From: Hyphococcus luteus | GTDB taxonomy: Bacteria > Pseudomonadota > Alphaproteobacteria > Caulobacterales > Parvularculaceae | Assembly (NCBI RefSeq): GCF_002943565.1 | Contig: NZ_PJCH01000003.1 | Coordinates: forward strand, 194,001 to 258,000 | Length of the DNA: 64,000 bases | Direction of reading: 5' to 3' | In this document: positions 26,139 through 36,322 of the stretch, one piece after another | How the letters are laid out: every line of letters begins with the position of its first letter | Numbering within the stretch: the stretch's first letter is position 1 | Made by a program: the position numbers and the translations under genes | The notes under the pieces: generated by a model | The model's database searches: none | What the model saw: the letters and a program-made list of their open reading frames with translations, nothing else | What the model was told of the DNA's origin: nothing

Positions 26139-26780
26139 ATGAAATTATTCGGTTATTGGCGTTCGAGCGCGACCTATCGGGTGCGCATTGCGCTGGCGTT
26201 GAAAAATCTTCCTTACGATTATGAGGCGGTGCACCTCCTCAAAGGCGAACAGAACAGCGAAGCTTATCGCGCCAAAAACCCGCTTGGCCTCGTGCCGACC
26301 TTGCAAACCGATGACGGCGCGCTCCTCGTCCAGTCCTCGGCGATCATCGAATATCTCGAAGAGACATTCTCCGAGCCGCCCCTCCTGCCCGGCGGCGCAA
26401 TTGCGCGGGCGCAGGCGCGCGCCGTCGCCGCCACCCTGGCGAGCGAAGCCCAGCCCTTCGGCAATTCGCGCATCCAGAAATATCTGAAAAACGAGCGCGG
26501 CTTCGACGCAGACGCCATGAATGACTGGATGAACCGCTGGCCCGGCGGCGCCATGGCCGCGGTCGAGAAAATGCTCGCGCACACGGCCGGCGATTACTGC
26601 GTCGGCGACGTTCCCGGCCTCGCCGATTGTTTTCTCGTCCCGCAGATGTATGCAGCCCATCGCTTCGGCATTGACGTTTCAGGCTTTGCCAAAATGAACG
26701 AGATTCACGAACGCTGCCTCAAACACCCGGCTTTCGAAAAAGCGCATCCGGACAATCAGCCGGATGCGGTGACAAGTTAG
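26139..26780 (+). CDS. maiA: Maleylacetoacetate isomerase (zeta-class GST)
   Basis: A 213-residue GST-fold protein with the zeta-class signature YWRSSATYRVRIALALKNLPYDY (catalytic Ser-Ser-Ala-Thr near residues 9-12), NPLGLVPTL, and VQSSAIIEYLEE for glutathione binding. The C-terminal domain has DYCVGDVPGLADCFLVPQM. It isomerises maleylacetoacetate to fumarylacetoacetate in tyrosine catabolism. It shares a divergent promoter region with hpd. Confidence 0.92.
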   Translation: MKLFGYWRSSATYRVRIALALKNLPYDYEAVHLLKGEQNSEAYRAKNPLGLVPTLQTDDGALLVQSSAIIEYLEETFSEPPLLPGGAIARAQARAVAATLASEAQPFGNSRIQKYLKNERGFDADAMNDWMNRWPGGAMAAVEKMLAHTAGDYCVGDVPGLADCFLVPQMYAAHRFGIDVSGFAKMNEIHERCLKHPAFEKAHPDNQPDAVTS

Positions 26781-26800
26781 GCGGCGCAAGCGCCGCCTAA
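26777..26800. terminator. Hairpin between convergent maiA and serine-hydrolase genes
   Basis: TTAGGCGGCG-CAAG-CGCCGCCTAA has a perfect 10-bp stem, overlaps the maiA stop codon and precedes the stop of the convergent gene. There is no U-tract, so it may act as a weak bidirectional terminator or RNA-end stabiliser. Confidence 0.55.
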
Positions 26801-26804
26801 CGGT

Positions 26805-28826
26805 TCAGTTCGCATTGGCGATGCCGAGAACCGTATTCGCCAGCACTTGCGTGTCGATCGACGGCGAGCGCTTGTTGCTCAGCGTCACGACCGTCACGCC
26901 CGTATTGGTGTCGATGACGATATACGAATCCGAGCTCTGCTGACCGCCGGTTTTCCAGCGCTGCACGCCGCTGACTGTCCATCCGGCGGCGCGGCCGTTG
27001 GACGTGCCGACCCACATGGCGTCGCGGGTCGTCTGCGGGAAATAACGGTTGCGCAAGACGGCGTCGCCGAAGCGCGCAAGGTCTTCGGACGATGATTCCA
27101 GACCGCCGCTCGGGGCTTTCCAGGTCACATTCTCAAAATCGGAATCGCTGACGCGCCCGCTGCCCGCGTACACCTCCGCAAGATCGCCGCTGGGGTCCGG
27201 CGAGGTGCGCGATTCCACGCGCAACGTATCAAGATTGAACGGGTCGCTGATCCGCGTCTTGATCAGGTTTGCGTAAGACGTCCCGCCTTTGGCCTCCAGC
27301 GCCGCCGCGGCGGGAACGTAAGAGTGGGTCGAGTAATTATACTGGCCCGTGGAGCATCCGGAGATGATGAAGCCGTTTTTCTTGATGGCGCCGTTCATAT
27401 GGTTGTTGAGCGCGGAAAGCGCGGTCGAATATTTTGTCTGCGTGTCGTTGTCGTCGACGCCGTCGCTTTTGTAATGCGAGACGCAGCCTTCCATTCTGAC
27501 CAGATCGCGGACCGTGTGCACGTGGCTCGTGCCGAGACCGGAGACGATCGTGTCGGTGCGGTCATCGAGATCGATAAGGCCCGCCTCCTCCATATCGTAG
27601 GCGAGCGTGCCGGTTACGGCTTTGGCTACGGACGCCAGGCGGTAAATCGTGCGGCCATGGGCCCACACGCCCTTTTCCGTGTCGGCGTCGCCGGCGCCGC
27701 CGCGGAACAGGAGCTGGCCGTTGCGCATGATGGCGACGCCGACGCTCGGCGCGTCGGAATTGTCGACATAGTCTTTCAGCTCTTTTTCCACGTCCTTGCG
27801 GCCGGACCAGTCATAGCGGCTGCTGTTTTCACGCCAGACCGCGGCGTATTGCACGCCGCCGCCGGATTTGGCCGGACAGACTTCGATATCGATGATGCGC
27901 ATGCCCTGGTCTGCATATTTCTTCCACCAGTTTCTGAGTCCTGTCGCCGACATTTCACGCCGCGCAGCCCAGGCGCGGCCGGGCTTGTTCTTTTCCCAGA
28001 TGGCCGCGTAACGCAGATTGCCGCCCGACTCGTAGCAATCGAGATCGGCGACGCGGTAGCCGTTGCTGCGGAATTGCTGAAACTTCTGGCCGTAGGAATT
28101 GGGGGACATGTCGCGATATTCCGCCCAGGCTGTGTTCGCCTTGTTCTCCATCCAGATGATGGAATAGCGCATGTCCCCGTTGATCTCGACGGCGTCGACA
28201 TCGATGGGCATGTAATCGCCCTTAAACTGATTGAATTTCTGGCTGAACTGTTCGCTGGTGAGATTGCGGTTGGAGATCCATTTCACCCCTTCCTTGTTTT
28301 CCACCATGATGAGCGAATAGCGGACCGATCCGTTGATGACGACCGTGTCCTGGTCGATGGGACGGTAGCCCTTGTTCTTATATTCCTCCCATTTGTCATG
28401 GAAACCGCTGCTCGTCAGATTGCGATAGCTGACCCAGCCGCGCCCATCCTCGTTTTTCTGCCAGAGGCCGGCATAGCGCGTATTGCGCCCGATGCGATCG
28501 GTTTCAATGTCGATGGGCACAAACCCGCGGTTCTTGTAGGACGTCCACAAGTCGTTGTAGCGGCTGCTTGTAAGGCCGTAGCCAATATACCAGCCGGTGG
28601 AGACCGGATCGTGAAACTCCGTGTTCGCCAGAGTCGCAATGACGGCGCGGCGCGGCGCAATGGTCCGCGACGGCGCGGGCCTGATCTCGCGTTGCGGCTG
28701 CGTTCTGATTTGCGCGGTGACGATTGTTTCGGCGCTTGTGTCGGGGTTCGCGTCGTCAGACGCCGTTTGCGCCTCCGCCGTCGTCATGATCGATGATGCG
28801 GCAAGCGCCGCCAGCACAGTCAGCAT
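26805..28826 (-). CDS. Secreted serine hydrolase with N-terminal tandem repeats (polyglycine-hydrolase-like)
   Basis: A 673-residue protein. A signal peptide (MLTVLAALAASSIMTTAEA) is followed, from about residue 70, by five to six repeats of about 45 residues with the pattern GLTSSRYNDLWTSYKNRGF then RYAGLWQKN. The C-terminal half is a class C beta-lactamase-type domain with SxxK in LASVAKAV and YxN in GQYNYSTHS. This repeat-plus-lactamase layout matches polyglycine hydrolases, which cleave Gly-rich linkers of host chitinases, and related bacterial proteins. Its bacterial substrate is unknown. ATG 28826 has GGAGAG upstream; the longer frame to 28982 lacks a sensible N-terminus. Confidence 0.82.
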   Translation of the reverse strand: MLTVLAALAASSIMTTAEAQTASDDANPDTSAETIVTAQIRTQPQREIRPAPSRTIAPRRAVIATLANTEFHDPVSTGWYIGYGLTSSRYNDLWTSYKNRGFVPIDIETDRIGRNTRYAGLWQKNEDGRGWVSYRNLTSSGFHDKWEEYKNKGYRPIDQDTVVINGSVRYSLIMVENKEGVKWISNRNLTSEQFSQKFNQFKGDYMPIDVDAVEINGDMRYSIIWMENKANTAWAEYRDMSPNSYGQKFQQFRSNGYRVADLDCYESGGNLRYAAIWEKNKPGRAWAARREMSATGLRNWWKKYADQGMRIIDIEVCPAKSGGGVQYAAVWRENSSRYDWSGRKDVEKELKDYVDNSDAPSVGVAIMRNGQLLFRGGAGDADTEKGVWAHGRTIYRLASVAKAVTGTLAYDMEEAGLIDLDDRTDTIVSGLGTSHVHTVRDLVRMEGCVSHYKSDGVDDNDTQTKYSTALSALNNHMNGAIKKNGFIISGCSTGQYNYSTHSYVPAAAALEAKGGTSYANLIKTRISDPFNLDTLRVESRTSPDPSGDLAEVYAGSGRVSDSDFENVTWKAPSGGLESSSEDLARFGDAVLRNRYFPQTTRDAMWVGTSNGRAAGWTVSGVQRWKTGGQQSSDSYIVIDTNTGVTVVTLSNKRSPSIDTQVLANTVLGIANAN

Positions 28827-29299
28827 GATGTCTCTCCCTCCATCTGCATTAAACACGTGCAAAACGGCCGCAGCCGCACTTGCAACTTTAGATTCAATTC
28901 GTCGAAAAAATTCTCCCTTGCGCTGAGCATAAGCAAGCGCAGTCAGGCCCTCAAGATAAATGCGAAAACTGACGGCGCCCAATTTACGTCATGCCGCAGC
29001 GCAATGCGGGGAAAGGATGCGTACAGTTTTATAAAGACGCAGATTAGCTCAACGCATTACGCCTAGGGACTTCTTCAACGGTAATCCATCGCAGACTTCA
29101 TTTTCGGCGCTGGCTTTCGCGTCATTCTAAAACCACTGTCTTGCGGTTTTTTAATTCAGCCAAGAACCAACACCGCCAGATTAATCGACGTTCTTAAGGA
29201 AGAGAGTTCCAGGACGGATGGCGACGCCTGGATATGCGTCACAGTTCCAGCCGCCTTTCGCCATTGACCCAAAGCCCGCACAGCGCATATTGAGCTGCT
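28827..29299. other. Intergenic region between serine hydrolase and gamma carbonic anhydrase homologue
   Basis: 473 nt between divergent genes. It contains a weak hairpin, AAAACC...GGTTTTTTAATT, near 29130-29155, which looks like a short terminator although no gene clearly ends there. I see no supported coding frame. It probably holds both promoters. Confidence 0.4.
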
Positions 29300-29839
29300 A
29301 TGAAACCGCTTATATTCGCCATTGGCGACAAAGAACCCAAAATCCACGAAACCGCCTTCATCGCGCCGGGCGCGGTCGTCTGCGGCGATGTCGAGATCGG
29401 CGAGAACGCCTCGGTCTGGTATGGCTGCGTCTTGCGCGGCGACACCAACAAGATTGTGGTCGGCAAGGGCTCGAACGTGCAGGACGGCACGATCGTGCAT
29501 GTGGACGATCCAGAATGGGGCGGCCTGCCGACCCTTATCGGCGAGAACGCCCTCATCGGTCATAAATGCATGCTGCATGGCGCGACGGTCGAAAACGGCG
29601 GTTTTGTCGGCATGTGCGCGACCATGCTTGATGGCTCGGTCGTGAAGACCGGCGGGTTTCTCGCCGCCGGGGCCTTTCTGGGACCAAAGAAAATCGTTCC
29701 CGCCGGCGAGATGTGGGCCGGCATGCCGGCGAAGAAATTCCGCGATTTGCGCGAAGGCGAGGACAAATACGCGCTTGTGGGATCAGCCCATTATGTCGAG
29801 GAAGCCAAAGCGCATGCGCAGGCGCTTCAAAAGCTCTAA
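29300..29839 (+). CDS. Gamma carbonic anhydrase family protein
   Basis: A 179-residue left-handed beta-helix protein made of hexapeptide repeats (from TAFIAPGAVVCGDVEIGENASVWYGCVLRGD). The metal-binding histidines are present in TIVHVDD and IGHKCMLHGA. This is the YrdA/PaaY-type group of small trimeric gamma-CA homologues; many lack the acidic loop of the archaeal enzyme and have unproven activity. Its 3' end overlaps the convergent ELM1-family gene by 4 nt. Confidence 0.88.
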   Translation: MKPLIFAIGDKEPKIHETAFIAPGAVVCGDVEIGENASVWYGCVLRGDTNKIVVGKGSNVQDGTIVHVDDPEWGGLPTLIGENALIGHKCMLHGATVENGGFVGMCATMLDGSVVKTGGFLAAGAFLGPKKIVPAGEMWAGMPAKKFRDLREGEDKYALVGSAHYVEEAKAHAQALQKL

Positions 29840-30825
29840 AGCTCCAGCCGCTTTCTGATCTCCGCAATAATCTCAGGCGTCGCATCGAGGGGGATGCGCC
29901 CGAAAACCGGCGCCGCGCTTTCGAAGAGCTTCGCCTCGCCGCGGGCGATGAGTTCGCCGATAAACCAGCCCATCTTGGCCGCAAGCCCTTTCGGCTTCCA
30001 GATATAAACGGCGGCGCGCGAGGCGAGCGCCTCGCTTGTCATATTGTGGGAGTCCCCCGCAACGACCAGCGCCGCGGCTTGCGCTAGAATATCCGGATAC
30101 GGATTGTCCCCTTCCCCATTCCAGATAAACAGTTTGGGGTGATCCAGAGAGGCCTTCAAGACGTCCAGAAACGCAGGCGGCGTGCGCCGCGAGGGCGTGA
30201 CGGCGACCGCCGCGTAATCGCGCCCGGCCTGCGAAAGCCGCGCCGCAAGGTCCCGCGCCGCTTCGGCGCTGTAGTCCGCCCCGCCGCCCGCGGTGACCCC
30301 GCCGAGAACAACGCCGAGAAACGGTTTCGGCAAAGCGGCGATGGCGGGAACCGGCGCCGGCGGCGACAGAACGCGGGCCCCGAGCGCATGGGGCGAGGTC
30401 AGCGTTGAAAATGCATTGGCGCCGTCAAGCCGGTCATGGGCCGGCGCCCATAGCGCGTCCGCAACGCCGCGCCCGAAACGGGGATCTTTTAAAATGACGA
30501 TCCTGGTTTTGCCGCCGCTCGCTTTTTTCAACGCCCGCGCATGGGGAATGGCGCGGCGCCCGGAAACGATCGCCGCATCGGGGAACGGCCCCGCAAGCGG
30601 GCCCTCTTCCCGGCCCGGCGCCTCGCGCGGATCGACCGGGCCGTAAGGGGCGAGCATCGCCCACAACCAGCGCGGCGCGACTACGCGCTTTTCAAAGGAC
30701 GGGCTGAGCCCCGACGCCACGGCGAGACATTGAACATCGTCGCCGATCTTGCCGTCGGTGAGGACCCAGATCCGGCCCGGATGCGATTCTCCGTTCTCTC
30801 CCTGACTGTCGGCGGGGCGCGTCAT
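29836..30825 (-). CDS. ELM1/GtrOC1-family protein
   Basis: A 329-residue protein of the family named after plant mitochondrial fission protein ELM1, common in Alphaproteobacteria and glycosyltransferase-like in fold. Diagnostic parts are IWVLTDGKIGDDVQCLAVA at the N-terminus and WNGEGDNPYPDILAQAAALVVAGDSHNMTSEALASRAAVYIW near the C-terminus. The bacterial role is unknown; association with envelope sugar metabolism is a common guess. No membrane helix. Confidence 0.85.
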   Translation of the reverse strand: MTRPADSQGENGESHPGRIWVLTDGKIGDDVQCLAVASGLSPSFEKRVVAPRWLWAMLAPYGPVDPREAPGREEGPLAGPFPDAAIVSGRRAIPHARALKKASGGKTRIVILKDPRFGRGVADALWAPAHDRLDGANAFSTLTSPHALGARVLSPPAPVPAIAALPKPFLGVVLGGVTAGGGADYSAEAARDLAARLSQAGRDYAAVAVTPSRRTPPAFLDVLKASLDHPKLFIWNGEGDNPYPDILAQAAALVVAGDSHNMTSEALASRAAVYIWKPKGLAAKMGWFIGELIARGEAKLFESAAPVFGRIPLDATPEIIAEIRKRLEL

Positions 30826-31072
30826 TTATCGCGCCCGCCGGGCCGGGCCTGCCGCAGGGCCGCATAGATCAGAATAATATTGCGTGATTTAAGCATATTA
30901 TGTCTTTTTTTCTTGTTTGAGAAACATTTTGCAATTTGAGGCTCGATTTCGATGTTGCGCCGCAATAATTTCTTGCACCGGCAGCGACTCTTAACGCATG
31001 CTAAGACGACCCATGCGGCGCAGGTTTTTACGTCGCATAATGGCTGTCGCGGAAAAACAAAACAGGGGCCTA

Positions 31073-32485
<1,413 letters not shown>

Positions 32486-32506
32486 CGGACGGGCGCTCGA
32501 ATGCGG

Positions 32507-32540
32507 AAAAGGCCGGGCCTCGCGCCCGGCCTTTTCTTTT
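32507..32540 (+). terminator. Rho-independent terminator of glnA
   Basis: AAAAGGCCGGGC, a 5-nt loop (CTCGC), GCCCGGCCTTTTCTTTT: a 12-bp perfect stem followed by a T-rich tail, 22 nt after the glnA stop codon. A textbook intrinsic terminator. Confidence 0.92.
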
Positions 32541-32695
32541 GGGCGAAGCGCCTGAAAGGCCCTTGGGGTCTGTTTTTCTTTACCCTTTTGCGCGATCTAT
32601 GGCACACCGCTTGAAAGCCGCCAGGAGCGGCGCGCAAAGCCGGCATGCCGGGCCCTTGCGAGGGGCCCGGAAAATCCTTGGGAGAACGGACCGCC

Positions 32696-34177
32696 GTGCC
32701 ACGTGAAGACAGCCGAACGCGATCCCGGCCTGGAGAAGGGCCGAACGGCGGCGAGACCCGCGCGCTCTTCGTCGATCTCGACGGCACGCTGATCCATGGC
32801 GACACCTTATGGGAGGCCGCCGCCGCGCTCGCCGGCAAAAACGCCTTTTCCTTTCTCGCCTGTCTCCCCTCGCTCATGGCCGGGCGCGCCGCCTTCAAGG
32901 CTTCAGTCGCCAGCCGGCTCCCGACTGAGCTCGGCGATCTGCGTCTTAATGAAGAGGTCTTCGCTTACGTCAAAACCGAATCTGAAGACCGGCCCGTCGT
33001 GCTGGCGACAGCGGCGCATAAATCAGCAGCCGACGCCATCGCCGAGGAGGCGGGTTTTTTTCACGGCGTCATTGCAAGCGACGGTGAAAACTTCAAAAGC
33101 GGCAGAAAGCTCGCGGCCATCCGCGCCTACAGCCAAGCGCATGGCTTCAACGCCGGCTTTGACTATGCCGGCGACAGCAAGGCCGACCGCCCCATCTGGA
33201 AAGAAGCCGAGACCGCATATGTCGCAGCGCCGGACGATGCGTCCGCCCGCGCGCTCACCGGCGGACACCAGAACACCGTGCGGCTGGCGGCGGCGAAAGC
33301 AAGCCTTAAAGATTACCTCAAGGCGATGCGGCTTCATCAGTGGGTGAAGAATGTCCTGATTTTTCTGCCGCTCGTCCTGTCGCACCAGATCTTCGAAGTC
33401 GGCAAGGTCCTTGACGCCCTTGCGGCCTTTGTCGGCTTCAGCCTGTGCGCCTCGGCGACTTATATCGTCAACGACATTCTCGATATCCGCGCCGACCGGC
33501 GCCATCCGCGAAAGATGAACCGCCCCTTCGCCGCCGGACGCATCCCGATTCCGCAAGGAATCTTCGTTTCGGCGCTGCTCTTAGCCGCGAGCTTCGCCAT
33601 CGCCTTCCTGTTCACGAGCCCGCTCGTGGCGCTTCTCTTCGCCGGCTATATTGTCTTTACACTGACCTATTCGCTTTATCTGAAGGAAAAGCTCCTGGTC
33701 GACGCCATGGCGCTCGGCATTCTTTACGGCTATCGCATTCTGATCGGCGGCGCGGCCTCCGGCGTCGTCGTTTCCGACTGGCTCATCGCCTTTTCCGTAT
33801 TCTTCTTTCTCGGCCTTGCGCTCGTCAAGCGCTATACGGAGATCAGCCAGAAAACGCCGAATGCGGACGGAAAAATACCCGGGCGCGGCTATTATGCGCA
33901 TGATCGGGAAATCGTCAGCCACTTAGGGGTTGTGGCGAGCTACACCTCGATCCTCATCCTCGCCCTCTACATCACCTCGCCCAACGTCACGGTTCTTTAT
34001 CAAGAGCCGCGCATTCTCTGGGTGATCTGTCTTGTGATGATTTACTGGCTCGGCCGCATCTGGACGCTTGCGCATCGCGGGCAAATGCCGGACGACCCGA
34101 TCGTTTTCGCCTTGCGCGACAAGGTCAGCCTGTTATGCGGCCTGATCTGCGCCGGCGCTATCCTGCTGGCCGTCTAA
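32696..34177 (+). CDS. HAD phosphatase-UbiA prenyltransferase fusion (polyprenyl-phosphate phosphoribosyl-type)
   Basis: A 493-residue protein. GTG 32696 (MPREDSRTR) has GGGAGAA about 9 nt upstream. The N-terminal 190 residues form a HAD domain with LFVDLDGTLIHGDTLW, the acid in YAGDSKADRPIW and a Thr in VLATAAHK. The C-terminal part is a UbiA membrane prenyltransferase with about eight helices, YIVNDILDIRADRRHPRKMNRPFAAG (NDxxDxxxD) and the second motif near YLKEKLLVDA. The fusion resembles enzymes that attach PRPP-derived phosphoribose to decaprenyl phosphate and then dephosphorylate the product. First gene of a tight three-gene cassette with a GT39-type enzyme and an SMR-like protein. Confidence 0.85.
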   Translation: MPREDSRTRSRPGEGPNGGETRALFVDLDGTLIHGDTLWEAAAALAGKNAFSFLACLPSLMAGRAAFKASVASRLPTELGDLRLNEEVFAYVKTESEDRPVVLATAAHKSAADAIAEEAGFFHGVIASDGENFKSGRKLAAIRAYSQAHGFNAGFDYAGDSKADRPIWKEAETAYVAAPDDASARALTGGHQNTVRLAAAKASLKDYLKAMRLHQWVKNVLIFLPLVLSHQIFEVGKVLDALAAFVGFSLCASATYIVNDILDIRADRRHPRKMNRPFAAGRIPIPQGIFVSALLLAASFAIAFLFTSPLVALLFAGYIVFTLTYSLYLKEKLLVDAMALGILYGYRILIGGAASGVVVSDWLIAFSVFFFLGLALVKRYTEISQKTPNADGKIPGRGYYAHDREIVSHLGVVASYTSILILALYITSPNVTVLYQEPRILWVICLVMIYWLGRIWTLAHRGQMPDDPIVFALRDKVSLLCGLICAGAILLAV

Positions 34178-34189
34178 AAAGGAACGGGC

Positions 34190-35494
34190 ATGCCGAAAAC
34201 CGCCGCACTAGTCGCCGCCTGGAACGACCTTTCCTTCAACCGCCAGCTTGCGGCGCTGGTCGCGCTTGGTCTGGCCCTGCGTCTTGTCTGGGCGCTCCTC
34301 GTCCCCGTCATTCCGCAATCAGATTCTTATGTATACTGGGTCACCGCCGGCAATCTCGCCAATGATGGGGTCTACGGCGTCAGGCCCGACCAGCCCTTCA
34401 GCTACTGGCCGGTAGGCACGAGCGCTGTTTACGCGGCCTTCTTCAAAATCTTCGGCGTCAACATGACGACGGCCGTGTTCGTCAACCTCGCCGCCGGCGC
34501 GCTTTTGATCCTGACTTCGGCGCGTCTGGCGCGGCGATGGTTCGGCGAGCGCGAGGCCCTGTGGACCGCCGCCATTCTCGCGGTTTGGCCAAGCCTAGTC
34601 ATGTATGCGACCATCCTCGCGAGCGAAGTGTTTTTCATCCTCGCCATTAATACGGCCTTGCTTGCATGGGACGCACGCAAATTGCCGGCGGCCGGGGCAA
34701 GTCTTTTGAGCGGCGTCACCTTCGCCCTTGCCGCCCTTATTCGACCTCTCGGGCTTTTAGTTCCTGTCGTCTTCGCGATCATGAAAGCCGCGAAAGAGAG
34801 GAAAATCGTCCCGCAAGCCTGGCGTCTCGTCGTCGTTCTGATCGCGATGTTCGCGGCCATCGCGCCTTGGACGGCGCGCAATTACGCCGTTCATGACGCC
34901 ATGGTGCTGATCTCCACCAATGGCGCTCCGGTGCTGTGGATGGGCAACAATCCCGAGACCGACGGCGGCTATATGCCGCTGCCCGACAAAGTGATAGGTA
35001 TGAACGAGGTCGAGCGGGCGCGCGTTCTGGGCGACGAAGCTAAGGCCTATATGATGTCGAACCCTGTGCGCACAGGCGTCGGTTTTGTCAAAAAGCTCAT
35101 AAACACGCATCTGCGCGAAACCATCGCCGTTCACTGGAACCAATCCGGCATTGAAAAACGTTTCGGCGCAGGCGCCGTGTTGCCGCTGAAACTGCTGACC
35201 CAGGCCTATTGGATGATTGTGTTCCTCGCCTCGCTCGCCGGCGTGGGGCTGGTGGTCTTTATGGCGCTGAAAGAGAAAACGCTTAAAGACAAGGCGATCG
35301 CATTAATGTCGCCGCCGCTCGGGCTGTGGGCCTATTACGCATGCATGCATGCGGTGATCGTCTCCGGCGACAGATACCACATGCAAAGCATTCCTTTTAT
35401 CGCCATGCTGGCGGGGTTCGCCGTTGCCGCCACCTTTTCAAAACTGAAAAGCAAACGCGACGTTTTACAAACTTCTGAAGCCAAAGGAGCGTGA
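34190..35494 (+). CDS. ArnT/PMT-like (GT39 superfamily) membrane glycosyltransferase
   Basis: A 434-residue polytopic membrane protein with about 10-11 helices. The first periplasmic loop has PVIPQSDSYVYWVTAGNLANDGVYG, in which the acidic SDS position matches the catalytic Asp region of lipid-linked-sugar transferases of the GT-C fold. WPVGTSAVYAAFFKIFG and IRPLGLLVPVVFA follow. It probably moves a sugar from a polyprenyl-phosphate donor to an envelope acceptor. It lies 12 nt after the UbiA-HAD gene and 3 nt before the SMR-like gene. Confidence 0.78.
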   Translation: MPKTAALVAAWNDLSFNRQLAALVALGLALRLVWALLVPVIPQSDSYVYWVTAGNLANDGVYGVRPDQPFSYWPVGTSAVYAAFFKIFGVNMTTAVFVNLAAGALLILTSARLARRWFGEREALWTAAILAVWPSLVMYATILASEVFFILAINTALLAWDARKLPAAGASLLSGVTFALAALIRPLGLLVPVVFAIMKAAKERKIVPQAWRLVVVLIAMFAAIAPWTARNYAVHDAMVLISTNGAPVLWMGNNPETDGGYMPLPDKVIGMNEVERARVLGDEAKAYMMSNPVRTGVGFVKKLINTHLRETIAVHWNQSGIEKRFGAGAVLPLKLLTQAYWMIVFLASLAGVGLVVFMALKEKTLKDKAIALMSPPLGLWAYYACMHAVIVSGDRYHMQSIPFIAMLAGFAVAATFSKLKSKRDVLQTSEAKGA

Positions 35495-35497
35495 CGG

Positions 35498-35860
35498 ATG
35501 TCCCTCACAAGCTGGATATTGGTTCTCGCCGCAGCCGCCTCGAACGTCCTCGCCAATGTGATGCTGAAAAAAACTATCACCGCCCTCCCGGCGCGCGAAG
35601 GCATGACAGCCGCCCTGAAGACAGCGCTCGGCATGGGCTCCTTCTGGGCTTTTGGCTTTGCCTGCGTTTTCCTGCTGACATTTTACATCCTCGCCCTGAG
35701 GACGCTCGACCTTTCCGTCGCCTACGCCGTCGTCACCTCCTCGGCGTTGATCGGGATGGTCGCCGCCTCAGCCTGGCTTCTCGATGAACCGGCGACCGTG
35801 ATCAAGATCACGGGCTGCCTTCTGATCATTGTCGGCATCTTCCTGATCTCCAAGACCTGA
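35498..35860 (+). CDS. SMR/EamA-like four-helix transporter (ArnE-type)
   Basis: A 120-residue protein with four membrane helices. SNVLANVMLKKTI in helix 1 and DLSVAYAVVTSSALIGMVAASAWLLDEP across helices 3-4 match the small multidrug resistance/EamA half-transporter family. By position (3 nt after the GT39-type gene) it is more likely a flippase for the polyprenyl-linked sugar, like ArnE/ArnF, than a drug exporter. The usual SMR glutamate in helix 1 is absent (ASNVL), which supports this reading. Confidence 0.75.
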   Translation: MSLTSWILVLAAAASNVLANVMLKKTITALPAREGMTAALKTALGMGSFWAFGFACVFLLTFYILALRTLDLSVAYAVVTSSALIGMVAASAWLLDEPATVIKITGCLLIIVGIFLISKT

Positions 35861-35937
35861 TCTCCCGCTCGAGAACATCTGAACCGATCAACGCCTTCAC
35901 ACGCCCGCCAAAGCCGGCTTGACGGCTGCGGCCTTTT

Positions 35938-35957
35938 ATGTAACCTACTAGTTACAT
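35938..35957. promoter_or_regulatory. Inverted repeat overlapping arsR-type start codon, probable operator
   Basis: ATGTAAC-CTACTA-GTTACAT has 7-bp perfect arms around a 6-nt centre, covering the region up to and including the first two bases of the ArsR-family start codon. Position and symmetry fit autoregulation by the ArsR-family protein. Confidence 0.6.
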
Positions 35958-36321
35958 GATGAATGACCGCGATATGGACGCCGTTTTTCAGGCGCTCGCC
36001 CATGAAAGCCGAAGACGCATGCTCGACATCGTCAAAGACGAACCGGGCATCGGCGTCGGCGCCCTCGCCGCCGACTTCGACGTCAGCCGCATCGCTGTGA
36101 TGAAGCATCTTTCCGTCCTCGAAGAGGCGAACCTCATCGTCTCTGAAAAACACGGCCGCACGCGCAAGCTCTACTTCAACGCCGCGCCGATCCAGATGAT
36201 CCATGACCGCTGGACGAGCGATTACAGCGCCTACTGGGCGGGACACATGACCCGCATCAAATATCTCGCCGAGGCGCGCCATGAAACCGCACCGGATGAA
36301 AAGAAGCAGGGGAAGTCATAG
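35956..36321 (+). CDS. ArsR family winged-helix regulator
   Basis: A 121-residue protein: VFQALAHESRRRMLDIVKDEPGIGVGALAADFDVSRIAVMKHLSVLEEANLIVSEKHGRTRKLYFN is the standard ArsR helix-turn-helix and wing. There is no metal-binding cysteine motif, so it belongs to the SRPBCC-associated branch and not to arsenic sensors. It is encoded 1 nt upstream of an SRPBCC protein. The start codon lies in an inverted repeat, with almost no leader for a ribosome site, so a leaderless or start-codon-blocking mode is possible. Confidence 0.88.
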   Translation: MMNDRDMDAVFQALAHESRRRMLDIVKDEPGIGVGALAADFDVSRIAVMKHLSVLEEANLIVSEKHGRTRKLYFNAAPIQMIHDRWTSDYSAYWAGHMTRIKYLAEARHETAPDEKKQGKS

Positions 36322-36322
36322 C

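Noticed and set aside
30826-31072. Possible NtrC or sigma-54 promoter upstream of glnA
   Set aside because: No TGCACT-N5-GGTGCA or GG-N10-GC pair with matching flanks could be found; a TTAA-N7-TAAG near 30991 is only a partial CtrA match.
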